Source: Ignavibacteriae bacterium HGW-Ignavibacteriae-2
GTDB taxonomy: Bacteria > Bacteroidota > Ignavibacteria > Ignavibacteriales > Melioribacteraceae
NCBI GenBank assembly: GCA_002839805.1
Contig: PGYT01000003.1
Location: 139,038-203,037 of the forward strand
DNA: 64,000 nt
Direction of reading: 5' to 3'
The notes beneath the pieces are model-generated. The model was given only the letters and a program-made list of their open reading frames with translations, searched no databases and was not told the DNA's origin. Both the position numbers and the translations under genes were made by a program. This document shows, piece after piece, positions 47,322 to 56,844 of this stretch. How positions within the stretch are numbered: the first letter of the stretch is position 1; each line of letters starts with the position of its first letter.

Positions 47322-49421
47322 TTACATCTCTTTATCTGCGGTAAGAATTTTGCCTTTGGAAAATAAAGCCGATTCGAATTGATCCTGTGAAATATAAACA
47401 ATTCCATCTTCGTTGTGCGGCTCGCCGTAAACCGAATGAAATGATTTAAGACCACCCAGATATTTTCGAGCGTCGCATAGATAAACAAAATCACCCTTTT
47501 CAGCGGCCATTAATTTCATATCATTTACAGAGAAATTAATAGTTTCATCATCAGTGTCTTTTAATTTCCATTTAATTCTAATTGTTTTTCCTACAGAATC
47601 ATTAATTTTTTTGCCTTTAAACATTTCTTTAGCTTTTGCGATATCCCAAATTGTAAGTCCAATAGTATTCTGATCGGGGTCGTATTTTACATAAAACATT
47701 GTTGTTAAAGCGACCATAAAAGACATCAGCAAACTCAAAATTACTAGAACCCAAATTGAAAACAAATTGACAGCAACTGCTAAAAAGATAGCAGAAGATA
47801 ATGCTATTAGAGTATAGATAATCGATTTCTTATTTTCGGAGTCTTTAATTTTTCCGACTATTTTATAAAGTGAAGGTGTTACGAGAACAACAGCGATTGC
47901 AACAAAAACGCAAACTAATGTATTATAAAGCGCTCCGATGTAAATAAAAGGATGCGCAGGGTCCATTCTTGTTCCTTGCGCGAAAAAAGATATAAGTGGA
48001 TCGGGATAATAAGCGCCTAGTATCATTAAAGCTACTCCGCCTATAAAACTTGCTATTACAGCGGAAGGATTAAATTTCTTCCATAAAAAACCTAAAAAGA
48101 TCGCAACCACCAGAGGAGGAGTTAGAGTACTATGGAAAAATCCGTGCGCTTCGTAAACAGTTGGAAATGTATTAAAAGGAATAACTATAATTACGCCCAG
48201 AATTGTAAATAAAACAGATGATATTCTGGCGGTATTTAAGAGTGATTTTTCTTCCGCTTTATTGTCTGCTTGTACGCGTTTTAACCACTTACGCAAAGGA
48301 CGTTCAACATCATTTACATAAACAGCTGCGGCAGCGTTTATAAGAGTGCTTACCGTTGACATTAAAGCGGCTATTAGTGCGGCAATTACAAATCCGAATA
48401 CACCCGGTAAGGCAATCAAATTTGCCACTACTACAAAAATGGAATCTGGGTCCGCATTTGCGCTAATAGGACTGCCGGGAATTAAAGAGATAGCTTTACC
48501 AATCCAGCCGGCGTTTCCCACCACAATCGCTGAAAGAGGTAGCATAAACAATATATTAAATGTAGCGGCTTTTCGTCCTTCGTCAACACTTTTAGTGGCC
48601 ATAAATCTCATTATTAAGCCCATATTCATAAACAAGAACCCAATTGAGCCCGCGACTCCATCCTGCCAAAAAATCCCGACAAAATTAAAATCCGGAGGTT
48701 CATTAAAATGTGCGAACGGAAGTTTGAAATCTACAGGAAGAATATTCCAGAAAGAATCCCATCCACCGACGTAATAGATTCCGAAAGAAAAAACTAAAAA
48801 CCCAGCCAGCAGTAACATAAACCCTTGAACAAGATCCGTAAATATTACCGCGGTTTGACCTCCGAATGTAATGTAAGCGCCTGTGATGGCAGCTACAACT
48901 ACTATGGTGCCCATAAGAGTTACGCTAAAGTGCAACCCGAAAAAAGTGATCGATTCGGGGAGCAAAGGTAAAATTGCTTTACCCATTGTTAGAAATCCAA
49001 TTCCAACGTAACCAACTAAATATAATAGCTGCAGTATAGTTGCAATAAAGCGGGCTGTTGGATTAAATCTTCTCTCAAAATACTCTGGAATTGAGCGTAC
49101 CCTTGAATAAACAATTATCGGCAGCCATCCGAAAATAAAAAACGGCACAAAAAACCAGTCGTTCAAATACGTCATCGTTGATGATAATCCGTATTGAAAT
49201 CCTTTAGCCGAATATTTAACAAAACTATGACTGCTAACGCCTGTGGCAACTATAGACATGGCAATTATCCACCACGCAAATCGCCTTCCTCCAAAGAAAA
49301 AATCGTTTGTATTTTTATTATATTTGCTGAAATAAGTACCGAAGAGTAGAATGAAAATAAAATAAATAACCATTACCACCCAATCGGAACTGCTACCGAT
49401 GTTATGAACTTGTTGTCCCAT
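47322..49421 (-). CDS. Sodium:solute symporter (SSS family)
   Basis: A 699-residue membrane transporter with about 13-14 hydrophobic spans. FFFGGRRFAWWIIAMSIVATGVSSHSFV (about 40-67) is the sodium-site region of the SSS family and ALIAALMSTVSTLINAAAAVYVNDV (about 345-370) the matching second half. The last 120 residues form a soluble tail (after about 575) found in a subset of members. The substrate is not evident. It is translated from an ATG 3 nt after the stop of a 70-residue membrane protein, its probable partner. Confidence 0.92.
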   Translation of the reverse strand: MGQQVHNIGSSSDWVVMVIYFIFILLFGTYFSKYNKNTNDFFFGGRRFAWWIIAMSIVATGVSSHSFVKYSAKGFQYGLSSTMTYLNDWFFVPFFIFGWLPIIVYSRVRSIPEYFERRFNPTARFIATILQLLYLVGYVGIGFLTMGKAILPLLPESITFFGLHFSVTLMGTIVVVAAITGAYITFGGQTAVIFTDLVQGFMLLLAGFLVFSFGIYYVGGWDSFWNILPVDFKLPFAHFNEPPDFNFVGIFWQDGVAGSIGFLFMNMGLIMRFMATKSVDEGRKAATFNILFMLPLSAIVVGNAGWIGKAISLIPGSPISANADPDSIFVVVANLIALPGVFGFVIAALIAALMSTVSTLINAAAAVYVNDVERPLRKWLKRVQADNKAEEKSLLNTARISSVLFTILGVIIVIPFNTFPTVYEAHGFFHSTLTPPLVVAIFLGFLWKKFNPSAVIASFIGGVALMILGAYYPDPLISFFAQGTRMDPAHPFIYIGALYNTLVCVFVAIAVVLVTPSLYKIVGKIKDSENKKSIIYTLIALSSAIFLAVAVNLFSIWVLVILSLLMSFMVALTTMFYVKYDPDQNTIGLTIWDIAKAKEMFKGKKINDSVGKTIRIKWKLKDTDDETINFSVNDMKLMAAEKGDFVYLCDARKYLGGLKSFHSVYGEPHNEDGIVYISQDQFESALFSKGKILTADKEM

Positions 49422-49424
49422 GTT

Positions 49425-49637
49425 TTACCAATATAAAGCTGCAACTACCCAGATGGCGTGCATAATCATGAAATAAAAAAATCCTCCAATTAAGACATAA
49501 AACCAAAAACGATGACGCTTTTTTGAAAGGTCGAGAGCTTTTGATTTTGTGGTAATAATAAGGCCGGCTACAAAAAATACGCCTCCAACACCATAAAGAT
49601 ATATGAAAGGAAGCCAAGTGTTAAAAAATGAAGGCAT
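49425..49637 (-). CDS. Small membrane protein, probable partner of the symporter
   Basis: A 70-residue protein with two hydrophobic helices (about 8-28 and 44-65) joined by a basic loop (KSKALDLSKKRHRF). It ends 3 nt before the symporter start. Short two-helix proteins are commonly encoded in front of SSS transporters (for example YhdT before PanF), so an accessory role is a reasonable inference. No named family is clear. Confidence 0.75.
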   Translation of the reverse strand: MPSFFNTWLPFIYLYGVGGVFFVAGLIITTKSKALDLSKKRHRFWFYVLIGGFFYFMIMHAIWVVAALYW

Positions 49638-49843
49638 GAATTATACCATTCAGTTGGTTAATAATTAAAGTGAAAACAAAATTACTTAAGCCACTATAGA
49701 GTTGCAAATAAAATTATGTAAAATCGAGTTAAATGTTTGTAATAAAATAACTTCTGTATTTTTTTCATACACATATTTAATAATTTAATCTATTCTTAAC
49801 ACACACCAATATAGCGGGTCATTAATAATTTGTATTTTACTTT

Positions 49844-50767
49844 ATGTATAAAAATAAAAGTAAAATAAACACATATACATTTGGTCTGTTTTTAATTGCT
49901 TTAATCTCGTTTGCTATTTATTCGTGCCGCGTAGATAATACAGTTCAAAAAGATGTAATTAGGATAAAAGGATCGGACACCATGCTGAATCTTTCTCTGA
50001 TGTGGGCGGAAAAATTTATGCAGGAAAATTCGAGAACTTCAATACAAGTTTCGGGAGGGGGAAGCGAAACCGGTTTGGCGGCATTGTTAAATGGATCAGT
50101 TAAAGTAGCGAATATAAGCAGAAGTCTAACTGGAAACGAAATACAAACAGCCCTAAAAAAAGGAGTTGAACCGGTTGCAAATATGGTTGCAGAAGATGCT
50201 ATTGTTATAGCTGTTCATATTGCCAACAAAATTGATTCGTTAACGGTTGCGGAATTAAAAAAAATTTACAGCGGTCATATAAAGAACTGGAAAGAAGTAG
50301 GCGGAGACAATAAGAGAATAATTTTATATGGAAGAGAAAAGAGCAGCGGAACATACGAAATATTTAGAAACTCTATTCTGAATGAAGCCGCTGACTCTTC
50401 ATTTATTGATTATTATGCGGGTATGAAAGTCTTACAAGGTACTGCAGCAATAGCTGAAGCTGTTGCAAACGATAAATTTGGCATTGGTTTCGGTGGGATG
50501 GGTTATTTTGCATCTCGTAAAGATGTTAAAGTCCTGTCTATAAAAATTAATAATATAACAAAAGCTGTTAGTCCTCTTAAATTTACCTCTTTATATGGAC
50601 ATCCTATTCATCCCAACAATTATCCTTTATCACGAAAATTGTATTGTTACACTAATGGAAAACCCCAAGGCGATGTAAAGAAATTCATCGATTTTATTGT
50701 TTCTTCAAATGGACAAAAAATTGTTGAACAAATGGAATTTATTCCACTTACATTTTCAGGTGAGTAA
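49844..50767 (+). CDS. pstS: Phosphate ABC transporter substrate-binding lipoprotein
   Basis: A 307-residue PstS-type binding protein. The N-terminal signal ends in a lipobox-like IYSC with Cys28. IKGSDTMLNLSLMWAEKF (about 41-58) and SGGGSETGLAALLNGSVKVANISR hold the phosphate-binding Ser and Thr residues; GREKSSGTYEIFR is the third loop. The short hydroxyl-rich loops are as in other PstS proteins. First gene of the pst operon; I see no clear Pho box upstream. Confidence 0.93.
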   Translation: MYKNKSKINTYTFGLFLIALISFAIYSCRVDNTVQKDVIRIKGSDTMLNLSLMWAEKFMQENSRTSIQVSGGGSETGLAALLNGSVKVANISRSLTGNEIQTALKKGVEPVANMVAEDAIVIAVHIANKIDSLTVAELKKIYSGHIKNWKEVGGDNKRIILYGREKSSGTYEIFRNSILNEAADSSFIDYYAGMKVLQGTAAIAEAVANDKFGIGFGGMGYFASRKDVKVLSIKINNITKAVSPLKFTSLYGHPIHPNNYPLSRKLYCYTNGKPQGDVKKFIDFIVSSNGQKIVEQMEFIPLTFSGE

Positions 50768-50772
50768 TAATT

Positions 50773-51738
50773 ATGCTTCCTGAATCAAATAATGAACTTC
50801 TAAAAACAAGTACGGTTTTAAATAAGAAAAATTTTATAGAAAAATCGTTTGAATACTTTTTAAAAATAAATGGAATTATTGCCGGAGCTTTAATTTTATT
50901 CATCTTTCTTTTTATGATTAACGAGGCGGTTCAGGTTTTAAATTATATAACCCCAGAAAATTTGTTATACATTAAGCTCGATAATAAGTCGGCGGGTGAT
51001 ATTTTTAGTTTCGATTGGTCGCCTACATCCAATCCGCCTAAATATTCTATACTACCATTATTACTGGGTAGTTTTTTAACTGCAATTCCGGCATGTTTAA
51101 TTTCTGCTTTTTTGGGACTTATTCTGGGAGTTTACCTTTCCGAAATAGCATCTGCTTTTTCTCGTAATCTAATTAAACCAGTTATTGAAGTTTTTACTGG
51201 TATTCCAACTGTTGTGGTTGGATTTATAACATTAGTTGTGGCTGCTAATTTTATTCAGGATGTCTTTGGTACAGTTAGCAGATTAAACGCTTTGCTGGCG
51301 GCTTTTGGTTTGTCGACGATCGTTATTCCTATTATTGCTTCGCTAACAGATGACGCCTTAAGATCTATACCCGAAGATATCCGAATGGCATCTTATGCTT
51401 TGGGTGCAAGTAAATGGCAAACCATCTCAACAGTTTTAATTCCGACAGCAATTAACGGGATTTCGGCTTCAGTACTTATTGGTTTTTCCAGGGCAATTGG
51501 AGAAACTATGATTGTTCTTATGGTATCTGGAAATGCCGCGGTTATTTCAGTTGACTTATTTGGGAGTGTAAGAACAATTTCAGCTACAATTGCTGCGGAA
51601 TTGGGACAGGTATCCATTAACTCGCAACATTATTATGCATTGTTTTTTATCGGATTTCTTTTGTTTGTTTTTACATTGTTAATAAATTTATTAGCTGAAT
51701 TGATGCTTGATAAAATGAAAAGAAAAGTAAACATCTAA
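50773..51738 (+). CDS. pstC: Phosphate ABC transporter permease PstC
   Basis: A 321-residue inner-membrane permease with six spans. The EAA loop is DDALRSIPEDIRMASYALGASKWQTI (about 195-220), and the GIPTVVVGF and IGETMIVLMVSG motifs are typical. It starts 5 nt after pstS. pstA begins directly after its stop codon. Confidence 0.95.
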   Translation: MLPESNNELLKTSTVLNKKNFIEKSFEYFLKINGIIAGALILFIFLFMINEAVQVLNYITPENLLYIKLDNKSAGDIFSFDWSPTSNPPKYSILPLLLGSFLTAIPACLISAFLGLILGVYLSEIASAFSRNLIKPVIEVFTGIPTVVVGFITLVVAANFIQDVFGTVSRLNALLAAFGLSTIVIPIIASLTDDALRSIPEDIRMASYALGASKWQTISTVLIPTAINGISASVLIGFSRAIGETMIVLMVSGNAAVISVDLFGSVRTISATIAAELGQVSINSQHYYALFFIGFLLFVFTLLINLLAELMLDKMKRKVNI

Positions 51739-52731
51739 ATGGAATTCTTTAAAAGTATATATTCCTGGTATAGGGTGCTGAAAGATTACAGAAGAATTTC
51801 GGTCACTAATGACTTGGCAATAAATTTTATAAGAATCATGTCAATAGTTACAATAACTTTATTGTTGGCAATTGTCGGTTTTATTGCGGTTAACGGGATG
51901 CAGGTTTTGAGTTGGGATTTCATTTTCAGCCCTCCGAAAAACAATTTTACGGAAGGAGGAATCGGCCCGGCTATATTCGGTACTATTTCTGTCGTATTAT
52001 TAATGATATTTTTTGCAGTTCCACTTGGAGTGTTCGCCGCAATATATATAAACGAATACATATTTGATAAATGGTACTCGCGTATAATTACGGTAAGTAT
52101 ACATACACTTGCGGGTGTTCCATCTATAGTTATCGGTTTATTTGGTTTCGGATTTTTTGTATTGTTTCTCGGCCGAAATTTGGATGAACTGCTTAATACA
52201 GGTTTGCTTTTCGGCAAACCGGCTATGTTATGGGCTTCTATTACACTTGGTATACTTGTATTACCGCTGATAATTTTTACAACAATTGAAGCTCTAAAAT
52301 CAGTTCCCGAAGATCACCGGAATGCCGCTCTTGGATTGGGAGCAACTAAATGGGAAATGATAAGCAAGGTTGTTCTGCCGCAGGCTCGGCCTGGAATTTT
52401 AACAGGCATAATTTTGTCAATCAGTAAAGCAGTTAGTGAAACTGCTCCTGTTTTGTTCTTAGGATGCGCTTTTTTTCTCCCGGAACTTCCTGTAACAAAT
52501 TTGAATTTTGGTGCATTTGTTATACCTATGATAAATCCTTCGGAGCAGTTTATGTACTTATCTTACCATATTTTTGCTCTGGCAACTCAGTCTACTAATC
52601 CGACTGTTACACTGCCTCTACAATATGGAACCGCATTGGTGCTTATTCTCACTATAGTTCTTCTAAATATTTTTGCAATTCTATTTAGATATAAATTCAC
52701 AAAAACTTTTGAAAAAGTAAGAGGATATTAG
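51739..52731 (+). CDS. pstA: Phosphate ABC transporter permease PstA
   Basis: A 330-residue inner-membrane permease that pairs with PstC. GGIGPAIFGTI, LAGVPSIVIGLFGFGFFV and the EAA loop IEALKSVPEDHRNAALGLGATKWEMI (about 185-210) are clear. It starts on the nucleotide after the pstC stop. Confidence 0.95.
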   Translation: MEFFKSIYSWYRVLKDYRRISVTNDLAINFIRIMSIVTITLLLAIVGFIAVNGMQVLSWDFIFSPPKNNFTEGGIGPAIFGTISVVLLMIFFAVPLGVFAAIYINEYIFDKWYSRIITVSIHTLAGVPSIVIGLFGFGFFVLFLGRNLDELLNTGLLFGKPAMLWASITLGILVLPLIIFTTIEALKSVPEDHRNAALGLGATKWEMISKVVLPQARPGILTGIILSISKAVSETAPVLFLGCAFFLPELPVTNLNFGAFVIPMINPSEQFMYLSYHIFALATQSTNPTVTLPLQYGTALVLILTIVLLNIFAILFRYKFTKTFEKVRGY

Positions 52732-52739
52732 ATCTGCCG

Positions 52740-53498
52740 ATGAAAAATCCGAAAATTCAGATAAATAACTTGAGCGTTTTTTTTAATTACGTTCAAGCTC
52801 TAAACAGAATAACATTGGATCTTCCGGAAAACCGTGTTACAGTACTAATAGGACCTTCCGGTTGTGGAAAAACTAGTTTGTTGAGAACCCTAAACCGAAT
52901 GAACGAATTAATCCAAGGATTTTTATATAAGGGGGAAGTTTTTATAGATGGAATTAATATTTACGATAAATCTATTGATCTTGTAAAATTGAGAAATACA
53001 GTTGGCATGGTTTTCCAAAAATCTAATTTGTTCCCTAAAACAATATTTGATAATGTTGCTTTTGCTCCAAGATTACAAGGTATAAAGGATGAAAAAAAAA
53101 TAAACGAAATTGTTGAAACCGTCTGTACAAAAGCCGCTATTTGGAATGAAATAAAAGATAAACTACAGACAGAAGCGCTTAATCTTTCAGCGGGACAACA
53201 ACAAAGGTTATGTATTGCCAGAGCTCTTGCGGCTGAGCCCAAAATTTTACTTATGGACGAACCGGCAACGGCTTTAGACCCCATTTCCACAGCTAAAATT
53301 GAAGAACTTATTTTGGAATTAAAGAGTAATTATACTATTGTTTTTGTTACTCATAATATGCAGCAGGCCGCTCGTATAAGTGACTATACCACATTTTTGT
53401 ATATGGGCCAGCTGATAGAATTCGGGAAGACAACTAAAATGTTTACAAACCCAGTAAACAAACAAACAGAAGATTATATAACTGGAAGATTTGGTTAA
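52740..53498 (+). CDS. pstB: Phosphate ABC transporter ATP-binding protein PstB
   Basis: A 252-residue ATPase. Walker A GPSGCGKTS (about 38-46), the signature LSAGQQQRL, Walker B ILLMDEPATALDP and the switch His in VTHN are complete. It energises the PstCA permease. It starts 8 nt after pstA. Confidence 0.97.
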   Translation: MKNPKIQINNLSVFFNYVQALNRITLDLPENRVTVLIGPSGCGKTSLLRTLNRMNELIQGFLYKGEVFIDGINIYDKSIDLVKLRNTVGMVFQKSNLFPKTIFDNVAFAPRLQGIKDEKKINEIVETVCTKAAIWNEIKDKLQTEALNLSAGQQQRLCIARALAAEPKILLMDEPATALDPISTAKIEELILELKSNYTIVFVTHNMQQAARISDYTTFLYMGQLIEFGKTTKMFTNPVNKQTEDYITGRFG

Positions 53499-53511
53499 TA
53501 AAGGAAATATT

Positions 53512-54192
53512 ATGGAAAGACCAATTGATTTACATATCGAAAAAATCAAAACAAAAATGATAAAGATGTGCAGTCTGGTAGATGAACAACTGCTTAACGC
53601 AATAGATGCTTTCAAAACAGGCAACACTGCGCTAGCCGCCTTGGTAAAAGAAAGAGACGAACGTATTGATAGATACGATTCTAAAATTGAGCGGGTTATA
53701 CACAGGATAATTGCACTAAACCAGCCAGTTGCTACAGATCTTAGGCTGCTGTTGTCATCATTAAAAATAAACTCTCACATTGAACGCATTGGCGATTTAG
53801 TTGTTAATATCGCAAAAAATGCCGGTCAAATTGAATCGTACGCAAAAGTATCAAATGAAATTCAATTTGATCTTATTGTTGAAGAAACTAAAACTATGTT
53901 GAGCATGGCATTCGATTGTTTTATTAATTACGATCCGGAACAAGCTAAAAAAGTATTATCGCGCGAAGAAATATTGGACAGACGTGTTGAAATCAACTTA
54001 AAAAAATTAGTTCATATTATAAAATCAGATGCTTCTGTCATAGACGATGTTATGCATTTCAATACTACAATTATATTTCTGGAACGCATAGGAGACCTGG
54101 CATCAAACATAGCAAAAGAAGTTTATTACATAATTAGTTCACAATCTTTAAAACACAAGGATTATGATGACGATCTAGAAGGATTTTTCTGA
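53512..54192 (+). CDS. phoU: Phosphate system regulator PhoU
   Basis: A 226-residue two-bundle helical protein that controls the Pst transporter and the PhoR/PhoB system. Both metal-binding E/DxxxD-type helices are seen: KERDERIDRYDSKIE and SREEILDRRVEINLKK, with the repeated ERIGDL motif (HIERIGDLVVNIAKN and FLERIGDLASNIAKE). I prefer the ATG at 53512, with AAGGA 6 nt upstream, to a TTG 21 nt earlier that overlaps pstB. Confidence 0.95.
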   Translation: MERPIDLHIEKIKTKMIKMCSLVDEQLLNAIDAFKTGNTALAALVKERDERIDRYDSKIERVIHRIIALNQPVATDLRLLLSSLKINSHIERIGDLVVNIAKNAGQIESYAKVSNEIQFDLIVEETKTMLSMAFDCFINYDPEQAKKVLSREEILDRRVEINLKKLVHIIKSDASVIDDVMHFNTTIIFLERIGDLASNIAKEVYYIISSQSLKHKDYDDDLEGFF

Positions 54193-54236
54193 TGGCTGTA
54201 TCATTTTCGGTTATATATAATTATTGTTTCCAAACA

Positions 54237-54608
54237 TTATTGGGCATTATACTCGCGCATACCGCCTAAAACGTTTTTAGCTTTAAAACCATTCTCACGT
54301 AAAAATTTTGTTGCTACTTCCGATCGGTTTCCGGAACGGCAGATCACGGCTATAGGATTATTTTTATATTTACTTAATTCATCTATTTTAGCCGCTAACT
54401 CTTGCAAAGGTATATTGATATTTCCTTCAATATTACCCAAAGGACCTTTCAATTCTTCAGGCGTTCTAACGTCAAGCAATACCAAGGTAGAATCTATTTG
54501 CATTGCCTGTTTTAATTCTGCTACAGACATAGAATTACTGCTATTCTGCTGAGCGCAACTTAGCAGAGGTAAAAGTAAAAAGATTGTTAAAATCAATCGG
54601 AGTTTCAT
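54237..54608 (-). CDS. Rhodanese-like domain lipoprotein
   Basis: A 123-residue exported protein with a lipobox at LLSC (Cys18) and a single rhodanese domain. The active-site Cys90 lies in ICRSGNRSE, and LLDVRTPEE and NIEGNINIPL are standard. Such proteins move sulfane sulfur in the periplasm; the specific partner is unknown. The FmdB-like gene ends 12 nt upstream, so the two may be co-transcribed. Confidence 0.9.
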   Translation of the reverse strand: MKLRLILTIFLLLPLLSCAQQNSSNSMSVAELKQAMQIDSTLVLLDVRTPEELKGPLGNIEGNINIPLQELAAKIDELSKYKNNPIAVICRSGNRSEVATKFLRENGFKAKNVLGGMREYNAQ

Positions 54609-54620
54609 TCTAAACCCTAT

Positions 54621-54866
54621 TTAATTTAAACCGCACAAACCGGAAGAACAACCACCCGTAGGAGCCGGAATCCCGCAGCTGCCATCGGCACAACCGCCGC
54701 TATAGCCGCTTGTACTGCCCATAGATGCGCTAAAAGAAGATAAAAGTTTTTTGTTTTCCTCGGAGCCACACTCCGGGCAATTAACCGTTTCTATATTTGA
54801 AACTGATTTATGTAGATAGTCGAACTTATTATTACACTTTTGGCATCGGTATTCGAATATTGGCAT
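54621..54866 (-). CDS. FmdB/putative regulatory zinc-ribbon protein
   Basis: An 81-residue protein. MPIFEYRCQKCNNKFDYLHK followed by CPECGSE is the FmdB zinc ribbon (Cys pairs at 8/11 and 34/37). The tail is rich in Gly, Ser and Cys (GGCADGSCG, GGCSSGLCG) with four more cysteines. Members of the family are of uncertain role. Confidence 0.92.
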   Translation of the reverse strand: MPIFEYRCQKCNNKFDYLHKSVSNIETVNCPECGSEENKKLLSSFSASMGSTSGYSGGCADGSCGIPAPTGGCSSGLCGLN

Positions 54867-55363
54867 CTATGAGTCCTGATTTTTTGTTAAAAAATTATTT
54901 CTGTAAACTTATTAGATAAATCGTACGTCAAAAGGATTCAGAAAAAAACAAAATATTTTATTTCAGATTTTGTTCTAAAAATTAACAGATAATTTTTATT
55001 AATATAAGCATTGTTTTTCGTTTTTAACAAATTGACCATGAATAATTTCATCAGCAAAATATTGTTTTATGTTTCAGTCTGTCTGCTAACTTTAGGCGGA
55101 TTGGTAATTGCTTCTTTACGGTAAGAAAATTTCAGGAAAAGGTTTTTTAACTCCTTAAAGTAAATGAATCCTATGTCACATTTCTGGCATCTAGGAAATA
55201 TAATGGGTATTTTTATGTAACAATTTCTGCGAATAATCGCACAGCCTTTGAATTTATTCTGTTGTTTACTCACCTAACTTCTTTCGCATAATTTCACAGG
55301 TTAAATTGAATATCCTTTTTAAGGAAATATATTTAGAGAATTCGCCGAATATTTTTATCAATA
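54867..55363. other. 497-bp intergenic region with two doubtful small frames
   Basis: An AT-rich stretch upstream of the FKBP gene. It holds a 28-codon frame with a hydrophobic core on the plus strand (55038-55124) and an overlapping 68-codon minus frame (55067-55273, GTG start) with one CxxC. Neither has a convincing ribosome site, and they cover the same bases on opposite strands, so at most one is real. Confidence 0.5.
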
Positions 55364-55375
55364 ATGGAGATAAAT

Positions 55376-55804
55376 ATGAGTAACGTAGTAAACGGGAATA
55401 CAATTAAAGTACACTATACTGGAAAACTTGAAGACGGAACAGTGTTTGATTCTTCAGAAAACAGAGAACCACTTGAATTTATTGTAGGATCTGGTCAGGT
55501 GATTGCCGGATTTGATGGTGCTGTAATCGATATGTCGATTGGAGATAAAAAAACGGTTGAAATTGCCCCTGAACAAGCCTACGGTCAATATATGAATGAA
55601 CTGGTAATACAAGTTCCTATAGATAAATTTTCACCTGACGCGAAACCGAACATAGGCGACAGGTATAATCTTCAACAGCCTGAAGGCAACACAGTTCAGG
55701 TTTCAGTAGTTGATGTTAAAGACGAATTGGTCTCCTTGGACGCCAATCATCCACTCGCGGGTAAAGTTCTTGTGTTTGATCTTGAACTGGTAGAAATTGT
55801 ATAA
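55376..55804 (+). CDS. FKBP-type peptidyl-prolyl isomerase, SlyD-like
   Basis: A 142-residue isomerase. IKVHYTGKLEDGTVFDSS (about 10-27) is the FKBP start, EFIVGSGQVIAGFDGAVIDM the core, and the flap insert (PIDKFSPDAKPNIGDRYNLQ) followed by DANHPLAGKVLVFDLEL shows the SlyD arrangement, without the metal-binding His-rich tail. I chose the ATG at 55376, with GGAG 6 nt upstream. A terminator follows. Confidence 0.93.
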   Translation: MSNVVNGNTIKVHYTGKLEDGTVFDSSENREPLEFIVGSGQVIAGFDGAVIDMSIGDKKTVEIAPEQAYGQYMNELVIQVPIDKFSPDAKPNIGDRYNLQQPEGNTVQVSVVDVKDELVSLDANHPLAGKVLVFDLELVEIV

Positions 55805-55836
55805 CACGATTCAAGTTTTTTTTCTTATAAAATTAT

Positions 55837-55865
55837 GCCGGATTTATTAAAGCCGGCTTTTTTTT
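55837..55865 (+). terminator. Rho-independent terminator of the FKBP gene
   Basis: GCCGG and CCGGC pair over an 11-nt loop and are followed by eight T's, 33 nt after the FKBP stop codon. Confidence 0.85.
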
Positions 55866-55976
55866 GCTCATTTTAAAAAGTTCAAATTGAATTTTAAGGA
55901 TTTATTCAGCATGTTAGTAAGCGTTTAGTAGGGCAATTCTATTTTTTTTTATAAACAAATTATCAATGGGGTTAAT

Positions 55977-56681
55977 GTGTTAAAAATATTACGTTACTCG
56001 GCTATTATACTATTAATTTTTACCATCGGAATACAAGCACAGACAATTGGTGGATCCCTCTTTATGGGTGTTCCGCAAAAAGATTTTAAAGAAAAAAATG
56101 ATAATCTCGGGTTTGGTTTCCAATTACAAGGATCATTGACCTCGCCCGGTGTTACAAATCCTATTTTAGTAGGCCTTAGCGTAGGTTTTATGGTTTTTTC
56201 TTCTGAGGATAAAGAATATACAACCTCAACTGGATTTTTTGATTTTACACAAAATCTTAATTTAAGCAGTAACATGGCTAATATTCATCTATATCTTCAG
56301 TTGGCTCCTTTCCCGGGACCTGTAAAACCGTACGTGGAAATATTGGGAGGTGGAAATTATCTTTTTACAACAGCAACTGTTGATTTGGTTGGAATTGACC
56401 AGGCTCCGTTATTTGAAAGTGACGTAAGTAAAGACGATAGTTTTTCGGATTTTACTTGGAGCTACGGAGCCGGAGCTGGAATTTTAATAAGTATTGTTCC
56501 TCTGCCTGAAATGGATTTATACCTTGATTTAAAAGCTCGTTATTTGAAAGGGGGAGAAGCGGAATTTGTTACACAGGAAGATATTGATGTAAATTTTGAT
56601 AAGGGACAAGTTTATTTTTCACCACGAAAAGCCAAAACAGACTTGATTTCTTTTCATATTGGTGCAACTGTAGCATTCTAA
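55977..56681 (+). CDS. Outer-membrane beta-barrel protein
   Basis: A 234-residue exported protein with a signal peptide (about 1-21, ending IQAQ). The mature part alternates hydrophobic and polar residues in short strands with turns rich in Gly, Asp and Asn, and ends in SFHIGATVAF, with the terminal Phe expected for barrel insertion. The pattern fits a small eight-stranded barrel of the OmpA/OmpW kind. The start is GTG with GGGG 5 nt upstream; the nearby ATG is out of frame. Confidence 0.75.
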   Translation: MLKILRYSAIILLIFTIGIQAQTIGGSLFMGVPQKDFKEKNDNLGFGFQLQGSLTSPGVTNPILVGLSVGFMVFSSEDKEYTTSTGFFDFTQNLNLSSNMANIHLYLQLAPFPGPVKPYVEILGGGNYLFTTATVDLVGIDQAPLFESDVSKDDSFSDFTWSYGAGAGILISIVPLPEMDLYLDLKARYLKGGEAEFVTQEDIDVNFDKGQVYFSPRKAKTDLISFHIGATVAF

Positions 56682-56782
56682 GCGAAATATAAAGGGAAAC
56701 CGAATTTTTGCCGGTGCATTAAGCAGGAATTATTTGCCTGTAATAATAGTTCTGCTTCGGTCTTATCAATTTTAATATTAAC

Positions 56783-56823
56783 AAAAAATTGCCTCTGTTT
56801 GGCAGAAATGCTAATAGAGGCAA
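56783..56823 (-). terminator. Rho-independent terminator of the lipoprotein gene
   Basis: On the minus strand TTGCCTCT and AGAGGCAA form an 8-bp stem over a 19-nt loop and are followed by six T's. It lies 21 nt after the stop codon of the lipoprotein gene at 56845-57648. Confidence 0.8.
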
Positions 56824-56844
56824 CTGCTTGAAGAAAAATCCGGG

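Noticed and set aside
49402..49617. Second frame of 71 codons overlapping the two-helix protein
   Set aside because: It overlaps the 70-residue membrane protein in another frame on the same strand; the latter has the hydrophobic pattern and sits 3 nt before the symporter start.
55038..55124. 28-residue hydrophobic peptide on the plus strand
   Set aside because: It has an ATG and a membrane-like core, but no ribosome site and an overlapping frame on the other strand. In DNA this AT-rich such frames are common by chance.
55067..55273. 68-residue minus-strand frame with a CxxC pair
   Set aside because: GTG start without a good ribosome site and no recognisable domain; the single CxxC does not make a zinc ribbon.
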